64,000 bases of DNA from Corylus avellana (taxonomy: Eukaryota; Streptophyta; Magnoliopsida; Fagales; Betulaceae): the NCBI RefSeq assembly GCF_901000735.1, contig NC_081549.1, positions 620,001-684,000 of the forward strand, in the 5' to 3' direction. Below are positions 21,462 through 32,446 of the stretch, in pieces. The position numbers were made by a program, and so were the translations under genes. The notes under the pieces were generated by a model, which made no database searches, was not told the origin of the DNA, and saw only the letters and a program-made list of their open reading frames with translations. How positions within the stretch are numbered: the stretch's first letter is position 1; every line of letters starts with the position of its first letter.

Positions 21462-22948
21462 ATGGCTTCCCAAGCCCACCAGCTTCACTTGGTCATGTTT
21501 CCTTTGATGGCCCAAGGCCACATGAATCATGATCCCCATGGTAGACATTGCTAGATTGTTAGCTCAACGGGGTTCGATTATTACCGTTGTCACCACATCA
21601 CATAACGCAGCCCGTTTCAAAACAACCATTGCTCGTGCTGTAGAATCCGGTCTCCAAATCCAATTGATTCAACTCCGGTTCCCATGTGAAGAAGCAGGAT
21701 TACCAGATGGGTGTGAGAATTTCGACATGCTACCTTCAATAGACTTGGCTTTCAATTTCTTCACCGCAACTGAAATGTTATATCAGCCAATGGGCAAGTT
21801 GTTCGAAAATCTAACACCCCGGCCAAGTTGCATAATCTCTGACGTGTTTACCATGGACAGCAGATCTTGCTCGCAAGTTTCACGTTCCTAGGATTTCTTT
21901 CAATGGAATGTCTTGCTTCTGTCTCTTATGCATGCACACTTCACACATTTCCAAGGTTCAAGAGAGCATCACTTCAGAATCTGAGTACTTTGTCTTGCCT
22001 GGCTTGCCTGACCAAATTCAAGTAACTAAAGCCCAGCTGCTAGGACTCCCGACTCCAAATTTGAAAGAATTTGGTGAGCGAAGGACAGCAGCTGAAATGG
22101 CATCCGATGGAGTAATTATGAACACATTTGAAGAATTGGAGCCTGCATACATCAAAGAATACAAGAAGGCAAGAAATGATAAAGTCTGGGGTGTTGGCCC
22201 TGTTTCACTTTGCAACAAAAACGACTTGGAAAAGGCTCAGAGAGGAAATATTAAGGCCTCAATGGATGAGGATGAGCACCAATGCAAGAAGTGGCTAGAT
22301 TCAAGGGAACCAAGCTCTGTGGTCTACGCATGCCTTGGAAGCCTTTGCAATCTGATACCTTCCCAACTGATAGAGCTTGGGATGGGCTTAGAAGCATCAA
22401 AAAAACCATTCATTTGGGTTATAAGGGGAGGAGATAAGTTAGAAGAATTTGAAGAGTGGATTAAAGGAGATGGATTTGAAGAAAGGATCAAAGGGAGAGG
22501 CCTCTTAATCAGGGGTTGGGCTCCCCAAGTATTTATACTATCACACCGTGCAATTGGAGGGTTCTTAACACATTGTGGTTGGAATTCAACAATAGAAGGG
22601 ATATGTGCAGGCATTCCTTTGGTTACTTGGCCGCTATTTGCTGATCAGTTTTTGAATGAGAAACTCGTTGTACAAGTGCTGAAAATTGGTGTTAGGATTG
22701 GGGTAGAGGTGCCTCTAAACTTGGGAGAGGAGGAGAAGATTGGGGTGTTGGTGAAAAAGGACGATGTTAAGAGGGCCATAGACAGGCTGATGGAGGAAGG
22801 AGTGGAAAGAGAAGAAAGGCAAAAAAGAAGCAGAGAGCTGAGTGAGATGGCAAAGGGAGCTGTGGAAGAAGGGGGATCTTCTGACCTCAACATGAAGTTA
22901 CTAATCCAAGATAGCATGGAACAAGCAAGTGGTGGAAATCAGAAGTAA
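21462..22948 (+). pseudogene. UGT73C-like pseudogene (daughter of UGT copy 1, two frameshifts)
   Basis: This is nearly identical to the 16341 gene from upstream region to 3' UTR. Two differences break it. A 7-base insertion after GGCCACATGA (near 21525) falls right behind the catalytic His codon. A 2-base loss in CTGACGTGTTTACC (near 21843) hits the Asp motif CIISD. The net shift is not a multiple of three, so three frames are needed: 21462-21528, 21529-21845 and about 21846-22948. The C-terminal half (21908 onward) is still open and has a full PSPG box with two changes (WAPQVFILSHRA). Recent inactivation is inferred. Confidence 0.9.
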
Positions 22949-23887
22949 TGCACTTATATAAAGAGTAAGAGTGAGGGAATTTTCTTCATTGCATGTAAAA
23001 ATTGCCTTCTTTTTGTCTTGTTTTATTACAAAATTTTATGACTTTGTAGGAGAACTAGCACAACCGAGTCGCAAAGAATGCTTCTAGTAGACTATCAGAG
23101 ACATCATAGTTGGTGTTTGCTCTTGGGTAGGAAAGAAAGCTCTTTTAAGCATTTCTGAAAGTGAAATATACATTACCAACGAATTGGCCGGTCTACAAAA
23201 TAGCAACTTTTATTATAAATTACCTCTATATTCTGAACTTCCGTGGCAAATTTAATTAGGAACTTCCACCCATTTTGTTGAAAGAGACACAGATGGGCTA
23301 TTTTGGAAACACCTTCTAGGATAGCTTTTCGAGGTTATAGCAAAATTAAAATTAAAGTTAAAAGTATTAATAAATAACTCAAAATATAAAAATACTAAAA
23401 AAAAAAAAAAAATTCTTGAAACTGTTTTTACCTTAATATCACAACAAAAAAGTAAAAGGCATCATTTAAAAAGTTATACCAAACAATCTAAATGGCTTGT
23501 GACTTATATATGCCAAGATGAGAACAAAAAGAAAAAAAAAAGGGAGGGAGATTGACATAAAGATAATCAGGACGGAGCCGACTTTCAATTTGGGGAAGGA
23601 TCAAGGGCCAAAATTATTTTGGGAGAAACTAATTGGCAAAAAAACTTTAAATTATTTTTTTTTTTTTACCTTAATTTTTTTTTTCTTGTAATTTGGGGGT
23701 ACCAGGGCCACTCACAGTCCCCCTCTAAATCTGTCAATGAAGATAATAGATAGAAATATTCAGCAATTTTAATGCCTGAATTGCAAGAATTTAGGCAACA
23801 AATGTGAGTCGTTATGGAACCCACTTGCACGGGTAGGTGGCAAGGCAGTCCAAAATATATTTGGTTAAGTAGGTCTCATATTGGTTC

Positions 23888-24120
23888 TCTTAGGGCTTGT
23901 TTAGAATTGCGTTTGATGGGCTTAAAAATGCTTTTAACATTAAAAAAGTTAGTTTGAATAAAAAAGTACTCGTTTGATAAAAAAATTAAAAGCGTTTTTA
24001 AGGGTCTAAAAAGCTTAAAAATGGCCAAAAAACACTTTTGGCAAAAGTTTAAAAATAAAGTTTTTGCCCAAAAACTTTTTTTTTACTTAAAAGCTTTATT
24101 TCTCAAACGCAATCTTTAGT
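23888..24120. mobile_element. MITE with GTTTAGAATTGCGTTTGA-type ends
   Basis: GGGCTTGTTTAGAATTGCGT at the left is answered by AACGCAATCTTTAG at the right. The interior is a string of AAAAAGCTT/AAGCGTTTTT motifs. This matches the common plant MITE pattern 'GGCCTGTTTGG ... GCGTTT'. It is absent from the parental spacer. Confidence 0.65.
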
Positions 24121-24756
24121 GTGAGAGAATCGTTATGCACCTACTTGCCTAAATAAATAGCTAAGCAGCCCAAAACTTATTCCAACAAGTTGGTTCCATG
24201 AGTTCTACCATGACTGCTGAAAATTCCAAAAGAAAACAAAAAAAGACCCAGGCAAGTTGGCGACAATTTTGAACCAAGAGTCCAAGACTTATCTCAACGG
24301 ACATCTGTAGACTGTATATGCTGTGTGTGAAGACTCAACACTAGCAGGCATGCATTGCTCGACCAGGACTGATGAAAGTAACGTGAAGGTAAAATCAACT
24401 TGGGCCCACATCATATTACATATTCACAAATCACAAGGAAGTAATCTGTATCCACAAGATCCATTGAACCTTATCATCTTCGGATAACACCAACAAAAAG
24501 TTGGAATTTGGAATAATTAAGCTAAAACAGTAAAAACTGTTGAAATATTTTCAATATATATATATATAATTTTGTGAATTGGAAATATTTTAAATATAAG
24601 GTTTTAAAGAGTATTGAATGAAGAATGTTCTACATTGGAAAAAAAGAAAATTTTGTTGGCATTTATAAGGTCCAACAAATTTAAGCTATAAAATGAGCTA
24701 TGCTACAGTACACCCTAATGCATATTATAGTTTGGTGCTTCGCGCGCAGTGTGGGC

Positions 24757-24976
24757 TGTAGGGCACTAGTGGTGCACTTGGCATGAAGCATCGGAGTTTC
24801 TTAAGTAGATCTAATCATGATCGTTCATTTTTTGGACGGTCGAGATCGTTTGATCTAGTGGTTTGATCTAAACCATAGGATGCTTCTTAAGTAGATCCAA
24901 TGGTTGGATCTACTAGACTGTTAATCTAACAATTGAGATTAAATCTAACAGTCAGATTTAAGTACCACTAATGCCA
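24757..24976. mobile_element. MITE-like element with GGCACTAGTGGT ends
   Basis: GGCACTAGTGGTGCACTT (24757) pairs with AAGTACCACTAATGCC (about 24960-24975). The interior holds two related copies of TTCTTAAGTAGATC. No ORF is present, and it is absent from the parental spacer. Confidence 0.5.
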
Positions 24977-25900
24977 TACAGTTTTATTTCAAAATTCAAA
25001 ACAACTATTTAATTTTGAAATCGAAATTATCTGAGCATAGATAATTATCTATGATAATTCAATTCTCTTTAATATCCTTATCTGAATTTTAAAATTAGTA
25101 TTATCCTTTCTCTTTTGGCCTCGGGTTGGAATAGAAAATCTGAGGATATTTTCAGGTTTTAATTTTGTTTGTACAGAACGTAGTTAAAACACAAAAGTTT
25201 CTAAGCTCTATTGTATCCTCGAGAAAAATTTGTTGTAACCTTATTGCATACCAATCTGGTGGAGGAAAATATTTTGTTAAGAAAAGTGACTTTGTAACAC
25301 ACCTTAAGATGATTTTCATTTTCTGTAATTTTTCCTTATTTGTATAACAAAAACCAAATGCATGAAAGCTCCATCTATCTCGAGTTGCTATGCATGCCTA
25401 CCCTGGCCCATGACACTTCCATTAACTCTTATTTCCTTTAATAGCTTTCTGAGGTGATCATGACACGCGACAATTGGCTGATACAAAGTTGTCAAATATT
25501 TAATTATTTGTGTTAGAATATCTTGACAGAAAAGATCAACAGCAAAATTGTTGAAATGCGATAGTGTTGTTATGTTCGTGTGGACGACTTTTAAAATATG
25601 TCTTATAAAGTGTGATTTTGAATGCAATAAAAGATTTTAGCTTTTTTCACTAGATATCAATTAGTTTTTAAATGAGATAGCTAAAGACCTGATCCAACAA
25701 ATGGTGTTAGAGCGAGAGTCAAGGATTCAAGTCACTGGAGCGCCACAACTCATGTTGGTGGAAAGATTTTTAAGATGCAACAGTGTGGCTCTGCTCATGT
25801 CACCACAAAAATTTTTCACATTTAATTACATTTGAATAGTGACATTTTTAGAAAATGTCACTAAAATTCGACTTTTTAACTGTTCAAACATCACTATTCA

Positions 25901-27419
25901 TAGGGGTGCAAAGGCGGGCGGTTAAAAACCGTCCGCTAACCGCTAACCGCTATAACCGCCAACCGCCTAACCGCTTAACCGTCTAACCGCATTAACCGCT
26001 AACCGCCTAACCGCTATAACCGCCTAGCGGTTAGCGGTTAGCGGTTATTGGGTCTACTAACCGCAACCGCTAACTGCTAACCGCCTTTTTATATAATATA
26101 TTTTTATAATTATAATTATAAAAATATTTATACATATAACATAATCACTTCATCATTAAATCACAATTTTTTTTAAAAAATAATTAAATCACAATTTGAG
26201 TATTAATATATTATCACTATAATTTATATGATTATATCATATAATCACTTGATCATTAAATCACAATTTTTTTTAGAAAAAATAATTAAATCACAATTTG
26301 AGTATTAATATATTATTACTATAATTTATATGATTATATCATATGAGATTAATCATTAAATCATTTGATTATATAATAACAAATTATACATATATAATAT
26401 GACATAACTCATAAGTATACCAATTCATACTAATACAACAATTAAATATCTAGAGACTTATTTCCAATGTATGTTATATATGTTATAAGTCTATATAAAT
26501 CTGCATATGTATATGAATAATATAAATATATAATATCAATACTTAATCATATGATTCAATGACAATTCAAATACTTTATTCAAGACTTCAAGTGAATCAT
26601 ATTATTAATGTACAATGATGATATGATTCGTAAAATATCAAATTAAGTAATTGACATTGGATTAAACAATGACCAATGTGTTACTTATAAACACAATTTA
26701 AGTATTAATGTATTATCATTATAATTTTAGTAATTTATATATTATCACTATAATTGATACGATTATATCACATGATTATATAATAATAAATAATACATAT
26801 ATAATATGACATAACTCATAAGTCATAAGTCTACAAGTTAATCATATGATTCATGTACAATGATAATCACATTGATTCAATTGAATTAAACAATATATTA
26901 CTTATAACTACAAGTCTACAATTTAATTAAAGCATTATTAGATACTTTAGGAATTTAGGATTTAGGAGTTTGAACATTACCATTTACCATTAGATATTAA
27001 GTTCAATTCAAAGAAAAAAGATTATAAGTACATATGATAAGAATTTAAATAATTAACGGTTATGATTTAATATTTAAGGAAAATTTTTTAAAGTACAAGT
27101 AAATGTAAATTTTGGGTCAAATATATTTGATTTTTCAATATAGGCTCTTTTTATAGCAATTGGGCCCAAGAAGATATTAAAAATACAAGAAAAAAAAATG
27201 AGGGTAAAAAAAAGCCCAAAAAAATAAGTCCAAAAAGCCCAAAAAAAAAGCCCAATTTTAAAAAAACGGTTAGCGGGCGGTTATCTATTTCGCTAACCGC
27301 TAACCGCTAACCGCTAGGCGGTTAGCGGTTGCGGTTAGTAAAATCTACTAACCGCTAAGGCGGTTACGGTTAGCGGTTATTGCCACTAACCGCTAACCGT
27401 AACCGCCTTTGCACCCCTA
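25901..27419. mobile_element. Non-autonomous hAT transposon, 1,519 bp, with GCGGTTA subterminal arrays
   Basis: Terminal inverted repeats TAGGGGTGCAAAGGCGG and its complement CCGCCTTTGCACCCCTA sit between exact 8-bp duplications ACTATTCA (25893-25900 and 27420-27427). An 8-bp duplication with TAGGGGTG ends is typical of hAT elements. Both subterminal regions (25918-26085 and 27266-27407) are packed with AACCGCTAACCGC units in both orientations, as expected for transposase binding. The interior is AT-rich, has no ORF, and contains a ~100-bp tandem duplication (26141-26240 and 26241-26342). Confidence 0.9.
26141..26342. repeat. ~100-bp tandem duplication inside the hAT element
   Basis: ATAATCACTTCATCATTAAA at 26141 recurs as ATAATCACTTGATCATTAAA at 26241, and similarity continues through TTTGAGTATTAATATATTAT. 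The units differ by a few bases. Confidence 0.85.
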
Positions 27420-28559
27420 ACTATTCATAAAATAGTGACGTTTAATAGTGTTACTATTCGCGTGCAAATAGTGACGTGTGAATAGTAATACTATTCACAA
27501 GTAACTATTTGTGCGTGAGTATAGCATACCTTGCAGAGTGCGATTTCAAATGCCATAAAAGACTTTGACTTTCTTTATTAGACACCAACTAATTTTCAAA
27601 TGAGATGGTTAAAAGCTCGATCCAACAAAACTGACGGGAATAGAGCTATGCTTGATGAGCCCTATTTTCAAGCCAAAAATCCACTAATTTTTCCCTTCGA
27701 ATCTCTATTTGAAGTCATTTATTATTTTACCATTTTAGAAAATATTTATTTTCTAGTTTTAGTAGTGATTTTATTACCAGATTTCGTTAGATTTTTGGCA
27801 GAATCTTTATTTTATTTCTCAGTTTGAGTTGATGTAATAATTATACTTTTTCCATTTTTGGCAACAAGTCGGTATGTTTCAACTATTTAATTAAGCATGG
27901 CTTGTGGGCTTAATTCAGTATTTCCGTTTTGAGAATAATATTTCAAATTTTCAACAATCCTCGGTTTCTTTGAGGTGGCTAGAGTTTTTCTCTTTCTTAT
28001 TTATTATTTTCTCTCTTTTTAAACAGTCTCTTAACTTCAATCCTTAGTTTCTATCTATTATCACACATTAGAACAATTCTAATTTTGTTTGGCGTCATAA
28101 GATCTATCAAATTTAATTTAAAATCTTAATTAGATCTAATCTTTTTCATTAATCAAGCATCTTAGATCTTGTCTTCGGTGCATTATAATATTTCTTAAAC
28201 TACCAATTAAACGTGAAAACAAATTATGGGTTGGGTTAATTGGATAATATATAACAATCTCTATACTTGATTGGATTTTCTGGAAGGATCCTAGCTCGTT
28301 ACACTATTTCTTTATTTGATTCAAATCATTTTGTGCCAACCTTGGCAGCTAGCCATGCAGACTATTATTTTCAAACACCTTCTGTAATAATTGGAGAGAC
28401 TGCCCAGCATCTTTGACGAATCAATGTTGCACTTTCTGCCGGTGGCCCTGTGATTCTGTAAAGTATCCACATCATCTCCAAACAAACAAATATTCTTATG
28501 TAAGCTCATGCATCATCACGTTGTTATCATCCACAATAATTGATAAACAAAATAAAATC

Positions 28560-28656
28560 GGAAAGAAAAAAAGTTCAGACATAAATTTAATGTGATTCGG
28601 TAATTTGCCTACGTCCACATAAAGGCGATTATATATTTTACTCTTAATGATTCAGG

Positions 28657-28699
<43 letters not shown>

Positions 28700-28850
28700 G
28701 AAAAATCTTAAACCCTACTAATAAGTACATATTAAAAAAATTTCCAAAATACTCCTTATTAAGGAAAAACCCTAGCTCCCGCTCCGTGTTCAATCTGCTC
28801 CCGTCTACTTGGCCTTCCACTAGTATTAATATAAGTCACTAGTTCCAACA
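28560..28850. repeat. LTR-like repeat fragment upstream of UGT pseudogene
   Basis: The wording TGCCTACGTCCACATAAAGG, TTAATGATTCAGGATTATA, GAAAGAAAAATCTTAAACCC recurs in altered form at 47540-47640 (TGTCTACGTCCACACAAGAG, TTAATGATTTAGGGTTATAA, AGAAAAATCCTAATTG). The two copies belong to one LTR retrotransposon family. A (TA)n run splits this copy. Confidence 0.55.
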
Positions 28851-28930
28851 AATCACCAAAGCGTCACTGCAGAGTCCTTTAAATCTTGTTGTCTCTCACA
28901 GATCTCTTTGTCTACCACAGGATATAAGCC

Positions 28931-30529
28931 ATGGCTTCTCAAGCTCAGCAGCTTCACTTTGTCTTGTTTCCAATGATGGCGCAAGGCCACATGATTCCAA
29001 TGATGGACATTGCCAAATTGCTGGCGCAGCGAGGCGTGGTTGTCACCGTTGTCACCACAACACATAATGCTGCGCGTTTCGAACCAACCATTGCTCGTGC
29101 AGTTCAGTCTGGTCTCCAAATCCAAGTCATCCGACTTCACTTTCCTTATCAAGAAGCAGGTGATTTTCCATTAACTTAAGCTTTTATAATTTAATTTATA
29201 TTCCAACGCTCACCCTTATCCCAAAAAGCATAAAAAGCTTAAAAATTAATTAATTTACTCATTTAATTTATATTCTACTTCAGGACTACCAGAAGGGTGC
29301 GACAATCTCGACAAGCTCCCTTCACTACATCTGGCCAAGAATTTCTTCGGTTCAACTAGCATGCTGAAAGAACCGGTGGAGAAGTTGCTTGAGGAGCTGG
29401 CACCATCACCAAGCTGCATAATCTCCGACATGTTGTTGCCGTGGACGGCTGATATTGCTCGCAAGTTTCACATCCCAAGACTTTCGTTCCTCGGAGTAGG
29501 CTGCTTTTGTCTCTTGTGCATTCACAGTGTACGTGTTCACAAACCTCACGAGACCATATCCTCGGAGTCTGAATACTTTGTCGTGCCCGGCTTGCCTGAT
29601 CATATTGAACTCACTAAATCGCAAATGGCTTTAGCCGCAGATCCAGAAATTGAAAAATATGCCCAAAAAATGATAGAAGTTGATTTAACCTCATATGGGG
29701 TTCTGGTTAATACTTTCCAGGAGCTGGAGCCAGAGTATGTCAAAGAATATAGGAAGGCAAGAGAAGATAGAGCCTGGTGTGTTGGCCCTGTTTCTCTTTG
29801 TAACAATGAATATTTAGATAAGGCTGAGAGAGGTAACAAAGCCTCCATTGAGGAATATGAATGCTTGAAGTGGCTTGATTCTCAACAACCCTGCTCTGTT
29901 GTCTATGCCTGCCTTGGAAGCTTATGTAATCTAATAACTTCCCAGTTGATAGAGCTCGGATTGGGCTTGGAAGAGTCAAAGAAACCATTCATTTGGGTCA
30001 TAAGGGGTTCAGCAAAAAACAAAGAAGAATTGGAAAAGTGGATTTCTGAAGACAGATTTGAAGAAAGGATCAAAGGGAGAGGCCTTTTGATTCGGGGTTG
30101 GGCTCCCCAGTTACTGATATTGTCCCATCCTTCAGTTGGAGGGTTCTTAACGCATTGCGGTTGAATTCAATCATCGAATCAATATCTGCTGGGGTGCCGA
30201 TGCTTACATGGCCGCTCTTTGGAGACCAGTTTATGAATGAGAAACTTGTAGTGCAGGTGCGACAAATTGGTGTGCGGGTTGGGGTGGAGGATCCTGTGAA
30301 GTGGGGTGAGGAAGAGAAGACTGGGGTGTTGGTGGAAAAGGAAGGTGTTAAGGCGGCCATAGACATGCTAATGGATGAAGGAGAGGAAAGAGAGGAGAGG
30401 AGGAAAAGAGCAAGAGAGCTTGGGGAGATGGCAAAGAGAGCTGTTGCAGATGGGGGGTCTTCTCATGTCCAAATAACACAGCTGATTCAAGAAATTATGC
30501 GACAAGCAGGTTGTGAAGAATCAACCTAA
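28931..30529 (+). pseudogene. UGT73C-like pseudogene (daughter of UGT copy 2, one-base deletion in PSPG box)
   Basis: Exons 28931-29159 and 29284-30529 match the 19147 gene, including the intron position. Translation is open through FLTHCG, then a single missing G (GCGGTTGAATTC here, GCGGTTGGAATTC in the parent) creates TGA at 30162-30164 inside the PSPG box. The frame after it (to 30529) still encodes the normal end, DAAVQ-free but with [14 protein letters not shown]. As read, the enzyme loses the HCGWNS donor-binding core. With only one lesion in a GG pair, a sequencing or assembly error remains possible. Confidence 0.85.
29161..29279 (-). mobile_element. TRIM-like LTR pair forming the intron of UGT copy 4
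   Basis: GCAGG at 29156-29160 and TCAGG at 29280-29284 flank the element. Inside are two LTR ends, TTTAATTTATATTCCAACG (about 29190-29208) and CATTTAATTTATATTCTAC. A second LTR start shows CACCCTTATCCCAAAAAGC and AAAGCTTAA. It is a shortened version of the intron in the 19147 gene. Confidence 0.65.
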
Positions 30530-31040
30530 CAGACTTATATTAGAGATTATTTCTCTTCATCTCTTGATATCAAAGTGCAGATTGTTGATTGCTAAATTCA
30601 TTTTGAGTTTGTTATCTTATCTCATTTTTCCTGTTGCTTCAACTATTTTTCCATTTATATTTTGTTTTAAATCTTTACCTTCAAACACATCATGTAACTG
30701 GAACTTATCTTGCATATGAAAGAAGCTTAGAAAAGCAAACCTTAAGCATATATATATATTTATAGGCAGTTTTCCACTTCACATTGTATCATCAATGATT
30801 TAGTGTCACCATCTCTTACAATATCATAACATAAATTAACTTCAACCTGCAGTTTTCTTCTCTAATTAATGGGCGCCCGGCCTGCAAGTACAAATTCTGG
30901 TCACACAAGCACAAACTTTCTCTTTTTGTGTGTGACCTGAATTTGTAATTGCAGTTTTCTTTTTATAATATGCTGGACTTTGTACTTGTTTCTTTCCCCC
31001 TTTTCTTTTGGTCACATCACCAGAATTTATAAAATATAAA

Positions 31041-31395
31041 TTTAAGGAAAAAATTCATTTTACCTTCCTGAAATTTCAGAAGTATTTCAATTTGAACCCT
31101 AAAGTTTAAAAATTAGCAATGTACCCCTCTAATATTTCAAAAATTTTCAATTTAAACTTTCCGTCATTAATTTCCGTCAAATTGAACGGAAATCTGTGAA
31201 ATTACGTAATTACCTTCAGGTTTTTTATTTTTTTATTTTTTTTATTTCCGTCCAATTTAACCGAAATTAGTAATTGAAGGTTTAGATTGAAAATTTTTGA
31301 AACATTAAGAGGGTACATTACCAATTTTCAAACTTTGAGATTCAAATTAAAAAATTTCAGAAACTTTAAGGGGGTAAAGTGAATTTTCCCCTAAA
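31041..31395. mobile_element. MITE with ~150-bp terminal inverted repeats
   Basis: The left arm (TTCATTTTACC, AATTTGAACCCTAAAGTTT, AATGTACCCCTCTAATATTT, AATTTTCAATTTAAAC) is the imperfect complement of the right arm (AGATTGAAAATTTTTG, AAGAGGGTACATTACC, CAAACTTTGAGATTCAAATT, GGTAAAGTGAATTTTCCCC). It shares its architecture with the element at 4375. Confidence 0.75.
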
Positions 31396-31432
31396 TATAA
31401 TTATAGTATTGATGCATAAGTGTGATCTCTAT

Positions 31433-31653
31433 CAACCAACTTAAACTTGAGTTGGCTGCACATAAAATTTATAAATGTTTCTGGTATTGCGCTCGATCAC
31501 ACTCGAGTTGAAACTTCTTAGGTACTACGCTCGATACTACGCTCAAGTTGCGGTCAATCACACTCGACTTGAGAACTTATTTGGTACTGCGCTTGAGCAA
31601 ATTCTCCTGCGCTCTTGCAGATGTGTGCAGCCAACTCAAGTTTACGTTGGCTG
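31433..31653. mobile_element. MITE-like element with 30-bp inverted ends
   Basis: CAACCAACTTAAACTTGAGT plus TGGCTGCACA (31433-31462) is complemented by TGTGCAGCCA plus ACTCAAGTTTACGTTGGCTG (31624-31653). The interior repeats CGCTCGATCACACTCGA-type motifs three times. No ORF. Confidence 0.7.
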
Positions 31654-32446
31654 ATAATCTCACATTCTAAGAAGAGGCATAATTTGGAGATATAACCTAA
31701 TAGAAAATGCTAACAATGGGATAACCTTTTGAGGGGTCGCCATTGTTTCTTTTTAAAATTTGGAGAGGTGGGAGTAACAAAAATAATCATGTGCTTTGCA
31801 ATATAGTAAGAATAAACTAACAAATATTTGGCCTTTTCACTGAGGCAAATTGATTGATCAGCCCAATTAAGATAATAATTACAATTAAAAAATTATCATG
31901 GTGTTTAGCTAGTTAAACTTATCCACAACTTGATCAAATTAACTCAAAACTTGCTTAAAAAATTATCATTGTATATGTCAAACGGTTTTTGGCTTTTGCT
32001 TACATAAATTTTGTTATGTTTTGCTACTTTTTTTAGGAGTATTTTTGTGATTATAAATCGATTATGAATCTTTGTTCAAGAAATCCTTATTTGCAAGAAT
32101 TCTTATTTGTTAAAAGATTACGAATCTTTATTTAATTTGTTTTGGGATTTTTAGTAAGCTTAGGATATTTTAGATTCTTTTTGAGTGGATTGTAATGATT
32201 TCCTAGCGGATTTTATTGCCCTATATATAAAGATATCATGTCTACATGACTTTGGTTAACCTACAAAGATATTTTTATTGCCCTATAAAGATGATCATGT
32301 TACCCTACACCTTCCATTGCATCGGAAAATACCCACCAAACAAAAATCTATCTAAAGTAGTCTTGCATCACCAGCAAATTATACAGAGAGTCCCCAAATC
32401 TCATCTGGACATAAAAGAACAATAAGAATCTTATCTGTTTAGTATC

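Larger units (their letters stand above)
22949..25431. other. Spacer with insertions in the daughter module
   Basis: No gene is seen. Segments homologous to the parental spacer (for example 24255, 24345 and 25350) alternate with AT-rich insertions and two MITE-like elements listed separately. Poly-A/T runs lie at 23397-23412 and 23651-23690. Confidence 0.65.
25609..27627 (+). mobile_element. Small LTR-type (TRIM-sized) element, split by a hAT insertion
   Basis: A direct repeat of at least 91 bp (25609-25699 and 27537-27627; both run from AGTG.GATTT to CGATCCAACA or TGATCCAACA) flanks an internal region that begins, two bases later, with TGGTGTTAGAGC. That resembles the methionine-tRNA primer site TGGTATCAGAGC. 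Without the hAT element the two repeats would lie about 400 bp apart, typical of a TRIM. The full LTR start could not be set. Confidence 0.5.
20913..30606 (+). repeat. Daughter copy of the two-UGT module, enlarged by insertions
   Basis: This segment repeats 15784-20912 in order but is 9.7 kb instead of 5.1 kb. Extra sequence includes 23100-23780, a MITE (23888-24120), 24490-25345 with another MITE, and about 2.75 kb at 25432-28182. Both genes it carries are broken. It ends at TAAATTCATTTTGA (30606), as the first copy does. Confidence 0.82.
30607..32446. other. Spacer between pseudogene 28931 and UGT 32447
   Basis: No gene is seen. It holds two MITEs (31041-31395 and 31433-31653, listed separately) and AT-rich sequence. 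CTATATATAAAG at 32221-32232 is a possible TATA element for the next UGT, though far (about 215 bp) from its ATG. Confidence 0.6.

Noticed and set aside
25918..27407. CRISPR-like or satellite array of AACCGC units
   Set aside because: The units are short, in both orientations, and confined to the two ends of a hAT element with an 8-bp target duplication.
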